A stretch of 64,000 nt of DNA from Locusta migratoria (Eukaryota > Arthropoda > Insecta > Orthoptera > Acrididae): NCBI GenBank assembly GCA_026315105.1, contig CM048747.1, forward strand, positions 278,229,491 to 278,293,490. Reading direction: 5' to 3'. A program made the position numbers and the translations under genes. The notes under the pieces were generated by a model. That model worked only from the letters and a program-made list of their open reading frames with translations. It did no database searches and was not told the DNA's origin. Below, piece by piece: positions 12,801 to 26,100 of this stretch; the first letter of the stretch is position 1, and every line of letters starts with the position of its first letter.

Positions 12801-15800
12801 TTCCTTTTGCCCAGACCATATTCACCTACTATCTTCCCTTCCCTTCCTTTTCCTACTACCGAATTCCAGTCCCCCATAACAATTAAGTTTTCCTCTCCCT
12901 TAACCGTCTGAATAATTTCCTTTAGCTCCTCATATATTTCTTCGATTTCTTTATCATCGGCAGAGCTAGTTGGCATATAAACCTGTACTACTGTTGTCGG
13001 TGTTGGCTTCGTATTTATCTTGACAATGATAATGCGATCGCTGTGCTAGTCATAGTAGTTTACCCGCATTCCTATTTTCTTATTCATTATCAATCCTACT
13101 CCTGTGATACCCCCAACTGATTTTGTATTTATAATCCTGTACTAACCTGACCAGAAATCCTGTTCATCCTGCCACCGAACTTCACTTATCCCCACTCCAA
13201 TAAGCATATGTAATTACAACATCATACAAAACAAGACAATGAAGTACGTAATACAATACAATTAGCATAGGTACCTATTTCTATTTTCTGCTTTAATTCC
13301 AGTGTGTTGATCAAAAACATAGTATAGATTGCATGTGAAATTATCAGTTAACAATTAGAAGTACTTGCAGCACATTTTTGGTATATTGCCTTAGAGACCC
13401 ACCCCCACGAACCACAGACATTGCCGAGGTGGGGTAGATTGCGTGCCTCAACGATGCAGATAGCCGTACCTTTGGTGCAACCACAGTGGAGGGGTATCTG
13501 TGGAGAGTGCAGACAAACATGTTGTTCCTGAAGAGAGGCAGCAGCCTTTTCACTAATTAAAGGGGCAACAGTCTGGATGATTGACTGAGCTGGCCTTGTA
13601 ACATCAGCTAACATGGCTTTGCCATGCAGTTACTGCGAATGGCTGAAATCAAGGGGAAACTACAGTCGTTACTTCTCCTGAGGACATGCAGCTCTACTGT
13701 ATGACGATGGTGTCTTCTTGGGTAAAATATTCTGGAGGTAAAATAGTCCCCCATTCGGATCTCCGGGTGAGGACTATTCAGGAGGATGTCGTCATCAAGA
13801 AAAACAAAACAGGCATTCTACGGGTCAGAGCTTGGAATGTTCTAACTCTTAATTGCGTAGGTAAGCTAGAAAATTTGAAAAGAGAAATGGATAGGTTAAA
13901 GTTAGAAATGACAGGGATTAGTGAAGTTCGGTAGCAGGATGAACAGGATTTCTGGTCAGGTGAATACAGGGTTATCAATACAAAATAAGTTGGAAGTAAT
14001 GCAGGAGTAGGTCTGATAATGAATAAGAAAATAGGAACAGCATAGTGAACGCATTATTGTTGTAAATATAGACACGAAGCCAACACCAACCACAGTAGTG
14101 CAACTTTATATGCCAACTAGCACGGCCGATGATGGAGATATTGAAAAAATGTATGAGGAGATAAAAGAAAACATTCAGAAAGTCGTTGTTGTTGTTGTGG
14201 TCTTCAGTCTGCAGACTGGTTTGATGCAGCTCTCCCACGGTACCCTGTCCTGTGCAAGTCTCTTCGTCTGAGAATACGTTCGGCAACCTACATCCTTTTG
14301 AATCTGCTTACTATATTCGTCCCTCAGTCTCCCTCTACGATTTTTACCCCACACGCTACCTTCTAATGCTAAGTTGACAATTCCTTGATGACTCAGAATG
14401 TGTCCAACCAATCTATCCCTTCTCTTAGTCAGGTTATGCCAGAAACTCCTTTTCTCCCCAATTCGGTTAAGCACCTCCTCATTAGTTATGTGATATACCC
14501 ATCTAGTTTTCATCATTCGTCTTTAGCACCACATTTCAAATGCTTCTATTATCTTTTTATCTGAACTCCTTATCATCCACATTTCACTCCCATACAATGC
14601 TACACTCCAGACAAATGCTTTCAGAAAGGACATATAACTCTTCGGTACCTATATTTTACCCCTGCTACCTTCAGAATTTGGAAGAGTGTATTCCAGTCGA
14701 CATTGTCAAAAGCTTTCTCCAAATCGACAAATGTTAAAAACATAGGTTTCCCTTTCCTTAGCCTATCTTCTAAGAAAAGTTGTAATGTGAGGATTGCTCC
14801 CGTGTTCCTACGTTTCTCCTAAATCCAAACATCTTCCCCGATGTCAGATTCCACAAGTTTTTCCATTCCTCTGTAAATAATTCGTGTTAGTATTTTGCAC
14901 CCATGACTTATTAACTGATAGTTCTGTAATTTTCACACTTGTCTGCACTTGCTTTCTTTGGAATTGGAATTACGATATTCTTCTTGAAGTCGGAGGGTAT
15001 TTCCCCTGTCTCATACATCTTGCATACCAAGTGATACAATTTTTTCATGACTGGCTCCTCTCCTAACGACATCAGCAGTTCAGACGGAATATCATTTGCT
15101 CCAGGAGCCATGTTTTGACTCAAGTCTTTCAGCGCTCTGTCAAATTCTAATCGCAGTATCATATCTCCTATATCATCTTCCTCCACTTCGTCTTCCATTT
15201 CTAGAATACTGCCTTCAAGTTTATTTCCTTTGTATTGGCCCTCTATATATTCTTTCCACAGTTCAGCTTTCTCCTCTTTGCTTAGTACCGGTTTTCCGTC
15301 TGAGTTCTTGATATTTATACAATTGCTTTTCTTGTCTCCAAATATCTCTTATTTTCCTGTGGGTGGTATCTATCTTTCCCTTAGTTATGCATTCTTCTAC
15401 GGTTCTGCATTTGCCCTCTAGCTACTCCTGCTTAGCCATTCTGCACTTCCTGTCAATCTCATTTTTCAGACGTTTGTACTCCCGTTGTCCTGCTTCACTT
15501 GCTGAATTTTTATATTTTTTCCTCTAATCAATTAAGTTCAGTATATTTTGTGTTATTCAGGGATTTCAATTAGGTCTTGTCCTTCTGACTATATGGTCCT
15601 CTGCTGCCTTCACTTGTCTATCTCTCAGAGTTATGAATTCTTCTTCTACTGTATTACTTTCACCCGTTTCAGCCAATCCTTGCCTAATGCTCCCTCTGAA
15701 ACTCTCGGCTACCTCTGGTTCCTTCAATTTGTCCAGATTCCATCTCCTAACTTTTCTACCTTTCTGCAGTCTCTTAAAGTTTTAATCTGCAGTTCATAAC

Positions 15801-17951
15801 CAATAAGTTATGGTCAGAGTCTATAACTGCCCCTGGATACATCTTACAGTTTAGAACCTGGTTTCTAAATCTATTTCTTACCATTATATAGTCAATCTGG
15901 TACCTTCCAGTGTCTCCTGGTCTATTCCACGTGTACAGCCTTCTTTCATGGTGCTTAAACCAAATGTTGGTGCTCTGCGCAAAATTCTACCAAGCGATCT
16001 ACTCTTTCATTACTTTTTCTCAGTCCTATTCACCTACTACATTTCCTTCTCTTTCCTTCCCTATACCAAGTTCCAGTCCCCCATCACAATCAAGTTTTCG
16101 TCTCCCAGCAGATATAGACTCTGACCATAACTTATTGGTCATGAACTGCAGATTAAAACTTAAGAGACTGCAGAAAGGTAGAAAAGTTAGGAGGTGGTTG
16201 AGAGTTTCAGAGAGACCATTAGGCAAGGATTGGCTGAAACTGGGGAAAGTAATACTGTAGAAGAAGAATGGGTAGATCTGAGAGATAGGGTAGTGAAGGC
16301 TGCAGAGGACCATACAGGCAGAAGGACAAGGCCTAATAGAAATCCCTGGATAACACAGGATATACTGAACTTAATTGATGAGAGGAGAAAATATAAAAAT
16401 TCAGCAAGTGAAACAGGAAAAAGGGAGTACAAACGTCTGAAAAATGAGATTGACAGGAATTGCAGAATGGCTAAACAGGAGTGGCTAGAGGACAAATGCA
16501 GAACTGTAGAAGAATGCATAACTAGGGGAAAGATAGATACTGCCTACAGAAAATAAAAGAAATATTTGGAGATAAGAAAAGCAGCTGTATGAATATCAAG
16601 CACTCAGACAGAAAACCAGTATTAAGCAAAGAGGGGAAGGCTGAACTGTGGAAGGAATATATAGAGGGCCTATACAAAGGAAATAAACGTGAAAGCAGTA
16701 TTCTAGAAATGGAAGACGAAGTGAAGGAAGATGATATAGGAGATATGATACTGCGAGAAGAATTTGACAGAGCACTGAAAGACTTGAGTCAAAACATGGC
16801 TCCTGGAGCAGATGATATTCCGTCTGAACTGCTGATGTCGTTAGGAGAGGAGCCAGTCATGAAAAAATTGTATCACTTGGTATGCAAGATGTATGAGACA
16901 GGGGAAATACCCTCCGACTTCAAGAAGAATATCGTAATTCCAATTCCAAAGAAAGCAAGTGCAGACAAGTGTCAAATTACAGAACTATCAGTTAATAAGT
17001 CATGGGTGCAAAATACTAACACGAATTATTTACAGAAGAATGGAAAAACTTGTGGAATCTGACCTCGGGGAAGATCAGTTTGGATTTAGGAGAAATGTAG
17101 GCAATACTCACGTCTCATCTTAGAAGATAGGCTAAGGAAAGGGAAACCTATGTTTTTAGCGTTAGTCGATTTGGAGAAAGCTTTTGACAATGTCGACTGG
17201 AATACACTCTTCCAAATTCTTAAGGTATCAGGGGTAAAATATAGGGAGCGAAGAGTTATATTCAACCTATACAAAAACCAGATGGCAGTTATTAGAGTCG
17301 AAGGGGAAGAAAGGGATGCAGAGGTTGGGAAGGGAGTCAGACAGGGTTGTAGCTTTTGAAATGTGGTGCTACAGATCAATGATGAAAATTAGATGGGTAG
17401 ATCACATAACTAATGAGGAGGTGCTTAATCGAATCGGGGAGAAAAGGAGTTTCTGGCATATCCTGACCAAGAGAAGGGATACATTGGTTGGACACATTCT
17501 GAGACATCAAGGAGTTGTCAACTTAGCATTAGAAGGTAGCGTGTGGGGTAAAAATCGTAGAGGGAGTCCGAGGGTTGAATATAGTAAGCTAGAGGACAAA
17601 TGCAGAACCATAGAAGAATGTATAACTAGGGGAAAGATAGATACCACCTACAGGAAAATAAAAGAGATATTTGGAGACAAGAAAAGCAATTGTATAAATA
17701 TCAAGAACTCAGACGGAAAACCGGTACTAAGCAAAGAGGAGAAAGCTGAACTGTGGAAAGAATATATAGAGGGCCAATACAAAGGAAATAAACTTGAAGG
17801 CAGTATTCTAGAAATGGAAGATGAAGTGGAGGAAGATGAGATACGAGATATGATACGGATGTAGGTTCCGAACGTATTCTCAGATGAAGAGACTTGCACA
17901 GGACAGGGTACCTTGGAGAGCTGCATCAAACCAGTTTGCAGACTGAGGACC

Positions 17952-17990
<39 letters not shown>

Positions 17991-19210
17991 TAGAGACTAG
18001 ATTTTCTTTGTGTTTATTTTGTATCAGTCTCAAATTATTCATTGACAATATACAAATATGTTGAATTCAAATATTTTGTTATTTTTGTTTTGAATATTGC
18101 ATTCCTTAGCCTGCCTGGTAATCTGTTGTGAAATAAGCACCCACAGGTTCTCTATGATCATAACAGGCTTGCCTTCCAGCTCATTTCACCAACTGAAACA
18201 TAACGAGCTTATCTGCCTTGCTTGCTTCACCACAAAGTTCTATTTGATATTACCTTGTTATCTCGGTGTATTGTGTAACTTCTGGTAACTCAGCATCTGG
18301 ATAAACAATACTGCAGCATCATCTGGATTACGTTGCATACGAGCAGCTGAACTCATTTATTGTGTATGCTGCTGGATTGGACTTACGAAGAGCAACACCA
18401 GGTAAGTTTGAATTAGAACTTAAATCACATTTTAAATAAAACTTGCAACTACAACAATCACTTCTAACAATTAAATATCAATGTATTGACGGGCATAGTG
18501 ACTGTCTCAAAATTTGAATCAGAACTGCGCTTCTACAACCTCTATGTGCTGCCCTTGTATACTATTCCCAACAGAGCCCAGCATATGATTAAGTTTATAA
18601 CAATATTGACTGCAAAGAATAGTGAGTCTACCAAGTTTATCTACACAATGGATTTACCTGTTATGACTTATTTCATTATTCTGTCAAAATCAAATCTAAA
18701 ATTGATTATAAATTAAAGTTTACACACTCAAATATATTCTTCTTTACTTTACGTAACATTAAATTGATATTCAAGCTAAAATTCATGACAAATATTTACT
18801 CAGCCAGTGCTCATCTATATTTGAAAATTTACATCAAACTAATCCATAGTTTATGTTCCTACCAATGGATAGGATATTTTATATTGGTAATTACCATATA
18901 TAACCGCAGATAAGAAGACCTTTAGATAAGACTACGTACAAATTTTCATCGAAATTTTATAGTCTAAGCATATATCTGGCGTGTAAGATGACCCCCAAGT
19001 TACCGCACTTTTTTCACTTTTCAGGAACTAAAAATACTCCTGGTACTTAGATTCAGAAGCAAAGCTTCAGGAAGTATGGAAAAATGCCATTAGAAAACGC
19101 CATAAGTAGTTGTCTTGATTGGTACACCTGGTTTTCACCCTTTGTTGCAGTGTTTGTCATCTGCTTTTGAACTTTCGTGCTTGTAGTGCTACGTTGTATT
19201 CAATCGTGGA

Positions 19211-19250
<40 letters not shown>

Positions 19251-20131
19251 CCACAAAGTTTTAAAAAAAAGGAATTTCTTTCACCGATACCACATTTAAT
19301 TGCGCCGATGCACATATTATGCAGGTGAAAACAAATAAAATTTCCCAAGAACAGAAGATAAAGGATTTCGAAGGAAGCTGCAATTGTTGCGTATAGCTCT
19401 GAAATATTTTAACCCATTCACAGCTCAGTACGTAAATATACTCTAATCGTCTCAGTGCGACTCTGGATACCTATATTGAGAAATTATTTTTGACAAGCAA
19501 CATTGTAAAATCAATCTGCATTGTACGTAATTAATTCCATTCCTGCTTTATGGCATATAGGTTCTTGTATGTAGCATTGTCCACTCAGTAAATTAATAAA
19601 GTTCGAAAAGCAAATATTAAAAAAAAAAAAAAAAAAAAATTGCACGAAACTTAGTTTTTGTAAATCTTTTAAAAAAAGGTTATCGTAGCGTAGCCTTAAT
19701 AAGGTTAGGTATAGGTTAAATAAGAAGTTTTAATTTTTTTTAAGTACATAAGGGTGTGTAGCGTTCAAATCTACGGTTCAGAAACACTAACTCGATTTAC
19801 AGTTGTACGTTCGATATATATCATTTCACGCCGAGATACTTTGATTGTAAGCTTTCTTGTAAATTACCCAGACCGGCCGCGGTGGATGAGTGGTATGCGG
19901 CACGCCAGTCACAGTCTGCATGGCCGAAACATTTGAAATTACCCAGAAAGGTGTACTCTTAGGTTCCTGCCTAACTATCTCCTTTAAAATCACGACATAT
20001 TCATAAAAATCATAATATTCACCTGTTAGATACGAATTGTTTCGATACTTAACCGCTTCTGTATATATCGTTTGGAGGTCAAAGCTGCGCTTTACAGCAC
20101 ATCTGCGAAATTACCAATTTCAGACTAAATT

Positions 20132-20172
<41 letters not shown>

Positions 20173-23100
20173 TACCGTCACTTAAGACGACCTCGGAATT
20201 TGGGACCTTTTTTATGATTTAGCCATCATCTTATCTGCGGAAATATACAGTAACTTTTGTCAATACTTAGATGATCCACTGTGTACTCTGACATATTATG
20301 TTGATATTTGTTTACAGTTTCCACTGGCATGACAAAACATTACAGTTTTAATTTTGTCTGTTTAACTAAGAAAATGTGGTGGTAACTGTATGTAAATATA
20401 TGTTATATATCATCTATCAGTCAGTTTCAGTCAGGCACTGTTGATGTAATAATTATCTTTAATTCTATTACATGATGGTTTTATAAACATACTAAGATGG
20501 AACTGTCAAAATTTTAAATTCTTTGAATTTGATTTTACAGGACTCTCTTTGTGATAGCCTTCTAATACATCTGATTGCTTTCTTTTGTTGCGTCAACAGT
20601 CTATATGCACATTTGGTGCTGTACTCCATATTATTATAGCATAACGCAAATGTGGGTGAATGAGTCCATATTACATCTGTAATAGTGTATCTGTATAAAC
20701 TTTATGTGATCCTTTCTTCATCAAAAATACATTGCTGCTTATTTTTGAGCAGCTCTTTTCTATATGGCTTTCCCAAGTCATGAATCTGTCTACCGTCAGT
20801 CCCAGGAACTTTGTATCGTCAACTTCAGTTTCTGGTGTGCCCTTAAGACTTATATGTAGTTCCTCATCATTTGGTATTCTTTTTATTAGTAGTTTCATGT
20901 ATGTTGATTTATAAATAGATTGTTTTCACTTAATTAATCATTTAACCAATCTATGTTCATGATTGTTCTTCTTTCTAAATCAGTTACTGATCTGCTACTT
21001 AAATAATGTATGTATCATCTGCACACATGATTAAATTTTCATTTACTGATGTTGCCATATCATTTACATACAGTGTAAGTACCGAGCCTTGTGCTATTCC
21101 ATACTTCACCACTTGGAAGTCAGAATGAACAGTTTTCACCATATTGTTTACCTTGTATTTTATTTCTACACTTTGTTGTCTCTTTTCTATGAATGATGTT
21201 ATTAGTCCGGCTGCACTTCCCCTGATACTGCAATTTATCTAGAAGAGTAGAGTGTCTTGTGGGCAGATCCAGTTCCTGTACCTAACACAGCAATTTCTGT
21301 GTGTTAATCACAACAAAATGAGTTCTTCCCAATGAGAAATTTGAAATCAGAAGACATTTCAGATACTTATACCTTATATGACAATGTGAAAGCTGTTCAA
21401 CTGAGTAAGCGAAGAAAAAAAATCAAGTAAAGCTTAGTATCTTTTTTCACAAACTGGAAAAGCGTCAAGTGCAATCCTTATAAAAGTGACTCCTGGTGTA
21501 ACAAGATATGCTAATGCTTAGTGATATGAAATCATCTTTTCATGATGAATGATATTATTCTGAGTATTGTGATAGGGTCTGTGGGATCCAGAAACAGGCA
21601 GAGCTATCTTTCCTACCATAAGGTCACTGAAATGGTTGTATTATTATTATTATTATTATTATTACTACTATTATTATTTCTGATCAAAGAGTAAAAGACA
21701 AGCTGGTACCTACAACAGTTCTGTAGTATAAGTAGGTGGAAATAATTTTAAAACTACCATAATTCTAGCACAAATATTACTGGGGATGATAACTTGTGGC
21801 TTTCCAAGGAAATTGTCCATTCAAACAATATATTCTATGTGTATCTGGAGTGGTTGTAGCACCAGAAAAACTCCACAATAATTTAACAACTACATTTTAT
21901 TGTGCACAGTTCGATTTACAGATACAGACTGTGAAGCAGCTCATCCTCAAAGAGCTTAATCAAATATATTCAGTTATAGGAAGAGTCAATAGGTGCAATC
22001 ACTGCCACACAGCCCCCCCCCCCAGTATGGAGTACACATGTTGAGTTTGGTTTGGTTTGGGGGGGGGGGGGAGGGGGCAAGGCGACAACAGCCGTCGACA
22101 TCAAAGTCCGAGGAGAACTCATAACAGTCAGTTCCACTCCACCGCATCCTGGGGCAAGGGTGAAGGTCATGGAGGTGGCAAGCAGTAGGGCAAAAGATGG
22201 CAAAGTCCTCAAGATGGCGAGGAAGACAGATCCGCCGCTTGAGGTGATGAGGAGCCAGATGATCAGTCGGCCAAACAGTTATAATAACCCATACTACATT
22301 TGATGGGAGGAGGAATGCACAGTTGGCATTCGAGTTAAGAGGGGTTGGGGGGGAGGGGGTGGAGTGATGTACTTGAGCTCACACCTACATTGTTGAGGGG
22401 AGGGGGAACCACTAATAGCCGACAAAGAGTCATGATATGGGCAGGGGGGGAAGGGAGATGCTTCCTGTATCATAAGAGAAGGAGAGTCATCCTGGTTCTG
22501 AGGTGGAGAAGCACGCTCAACATGAGCAGCTTTGACCTGATTCATCAACGTGGTGGAGGGAGTTCCATTTATCAAAATGCTAATGGTGTTTGGGGACCAT
22601 TTGTTCATACGATGAGAGCCCGAATAAGGAGGGCTGAGAGGGGGTCGGACCATATCATCTCAAAGCATGACGAACTGACACAAGTCAAGCTGGGGCAGAA
22701 CTCTGCTAGATGGAGAGGGGGAGGGGGCGGGGATGATTTTGGTGCAGAGTATCCATACTCGGTCAACCAAGGTTGAAAGATTAGATTACCGGTATATTAG
22801 TTGGTTCGTTCCATAGATCCGTGATGAGGTGATCCTCGTGGATGTGGAACATGTCCTTTTTTTATGTTGATAATATTATATTACTAATACAGGTACATAC
22901 ACTTTTTACAAGCTGATAATATAATAATACTAATAGTATGAATACAGATACATGCATAAATTGGTTCTATTTAAGAATTCGTCAGTGGAGTAGGAGTTGG
23001 CCACTAGAAAGTCTTTCAGGCTCCTCTTAAACTGATCTTTATTTGTAGCTAAATTTTTATGGTTGTTGGTAAATTATTGAAAATATGTGTTCCTGAGTAT

Positions 23101-26100
23101 TGAACCTCTTTTTGAACTAAAGTAAGTGCTTTTAAGTCCTCGTGTAGATCATTTTTGTTCCTAGTATTGTAGGTATGAACTGAGCTGTTTGTTGGGAAAA
23201 AGTATATATTATTTATGACAAATTTCATTAAGGAATAAATATACTGAGAGGCAGTAGTTGGCATACCCAGTTTTTTTAAGAGGCTTCTGCAGGATGTCCA
23301 TGAATTTACGCCACAAATAAGTATTACACGCTTTTGGACTCAGAAAACTTTTGCTTAACTTGAAGAGTTACCCCAAAATATAATACCATATGACATTATG
23401 GAATGAAAGTAAGCAAAGAATGAGAGCTTTTTTTTATTATTTTTATGTCTCTTATGTCTGATACCACATATTGCAAATACAGATTTGTTAAGTCCCAGGA
23501 ATTTTATACTGTCAACCTCTTCTATTTGCTCTTCTTCATGCTTTATGCATATAACGGATGGGAATCTCTTACATGTTCTGAACTGCATTAGTGAGTCTTT
23601 TCAAAGTTTTATGTCAATCAGTTGGCTTTAAACCAAGTTAATGAAAATATCATTAGCAGACCTTTCTAAAACTACGCTTGACATGCTATTTATTGCAATA
23701 CTTTTATCATCTGCAAACAAAATTAACTCTACTTCTGGCAGTGTAACTGATGAGAGGTCATTAATGTACACAAGAAAAAGCAATGGCCCTAAGATGGATC
23801 CTTGTGAGACACCACATGTAATTTATTCCCAATCTGAGGATGACTTTTGGCTTAATTCACTAGTCTCTTGCAGTGACACCCTTTGTTTCCTGTTACCAAG
23901 GTACAACTTGAATCATTTTGCAGCGATTCCCGTGATACCATAGAATTCTAATTTACTTAAAAGGATGTTATGGTTCACACAATCAAATGCATTTGATAAA
24001 TCACAGAAAATATCTGCTGCTTGCAATTTATCATCTAATTAATTAAGTACATTCTCACTGTAGATGTAAATAGCCTTCTCGATATCGGAACCTCTCAGAA
24101 ATCCAAACTGTGTTCTAGACAATATGTCATCTCAAAGTGAGGTGGTTGAGAAGCTGCTTGTACATTACCTTTTCTAAAATTTTTGAGAATGCCGGTAAAA
24201 GTGAAATCTGTCTGTAGTTTGAGGATATCTCTTTACCCCTTTTCTTCAATAGAGGTTTAATATCCGCATATTTTAACCAATCAGGAAATGTTCCAGTTAT
24301 AATATACTGGTTACACAAATAACTTAAAATTGTGCTAAATTCATAAGAGCATGCTGTAATAAACTTTGTTGTTATTTTATCCTAACCAATAGAATGCTTT
24401 GTTTTTAAAGATTTTATTGGGCAAGTTATTTCTTGTGGTGAAGTGAGTGACACATTCATGTTCCCAAAGTTATTTGTAAATGCTAGTTTCAAATATTCAA
24501 GAGCATTAATTACTGACCCTCACAATCCCATACTATCTGTAACAGATGTAAAGTACTTGTTAAGTAGATTTGCCACACTATGCCCATCAGTTACTAATGT
24601 ATCATCTACTTTTAATGCTATCTGCTCCTATTCCCTTCTGTTTCTACCAGACTCCTGTTTCACTATATCCCATATTGCTTTTATTTTGTTGTCTGATTTT
24701 GCTGTCTTTTTCTCATAGTGGATTTGTTTAGATGTCTGAATTAATTTTTTAAATATTTTACAGTATTCCTTATATTTAGCTAAGTTATCATCGGAACAAC
24801 TCTTAGCTTTGTCTTCCATGAAATCTTTATTCCTTGTTTAATCCACGATTTTATTATAGACTTCTGTTTAATTTGAGTTACTTTTAGAGGAAAATATTTT
24901 TCAAACAAAATACTGACATTATTAATGAATATATTATATTTTTCATTCATGCCGTGAGCATTATTAAGATCTTTCCAGTTCATATTTTTAAGCAGTTTTC
25001 TAAAATTCTCAATTTTTGGCGGATTGACTACTCTCTTGTATGTAGATTTAGCAGTCTTCATAATCTGCCTAGAATCTGTGCCTAAAGGAGGAGCTGCACA
25101 CCATGATCTGATAGGCCATTAATTATTGGTTTTATGATATGATTTCGTTCCTTTGATTTGTCTATAAAAATATTATCAATGGCTGTCCTAGATGATTTAG
25201 TTATCCTTGTTGGAATGTTTACAGCAGAAGTTATATTGAAGATCGTGGGAAGGGTTGACAAGCTCACCAGGTAAGACCAAATCTTGTTCATAGACAAATT
25301 ATGCCACAGTCCTATGGAGGTATTCCTTGTAGGTGGCGTGAAGTTCAAGAAAAGTACAAGAGGAAGAGCCTCCATTCAGAGGAAGTGATGGCACCATAGG
25401 GCTGTTTTTAGGGTCCTGTGCCACGGCTCCATCAGCCCATACTCTGGGGGTGGCAGGCGATTGTGTTGATGCACTTAATGCCACAGAGGTGGCAAAGGTC
25501 TGAGAAGAGGGCCGATTTGAACTGTCAGCCTTGGTCAGTGGCGATGACCAAGGGAAAGCCGAAGCGAGATATCCAGGAGTGAAGAAAGGCCCTGACAAGG
25601 GTTTCTGCTGTAATGTTTATAACATTGATCACAGGTGGAAGAGGCCTGACTAAGTCAATGTGGGCATGTTGAAATCTGCCTGCAGGAATGGGGAAAAACA
25701 CCCAGAGGAGGGGAAGTATCGGTTGTGATTTCTTATTGTGTTGATAGGGAAGGCAAGTGCAAGCCCATGCCTGACAGAAGCAATTTCATGTCTTGAAATA
25801 TGAACCTTTTGGTGACTAACCTGGTGAAGGCACATATACCAGAATGTGCCAATTCATGAAGCTTCTGAAAAATTTCACACTGGAACGGATGAGGAATGAA
25901 GGGGCTTGTAGAATCGACACACAAAATTCTCTAACAACATCAGGGACGGAGGTGCAGATGGGGTTGAGAGACGAAGTGTGGATGGAAAAAAGTTGCATGA
26001 CGTCGTCATCAGCTGATTGCAAGATAGCGAGGTTGGATAGGTTGATCAGCAAAGACATGGCATCAACTTGTGAAAGGAAGTCATCCACAACATAGTCCAC

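Noticed and set aside
13398..16108. Twin-priming (5' inversion) as the explanation of the inverted RTE segment
   Set aside because: The inverted part lies next to the element's 3' tail and not at its 5' side, so a simple inversion fits better.
17340..17360. Splicing as the cause of the RT-to-C-terminus jump at 17357
   Set aside because: Unlike the mini-LINE at 43984, the removed segment does not begin with GT and end with AG when compared with the related copy at 6446-7440.
21970..22044. A promoter or G-quadruplex element at the long G run
   Set aside because: The run coincides with the polypurine tract directly before the 3' LTR and is explained by that role.
22052..22776. Gly-rich plus-strand frames
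   Set aside because: They are shadows of the Pro-rich integrase tail and polypurine tract on the minus strand.
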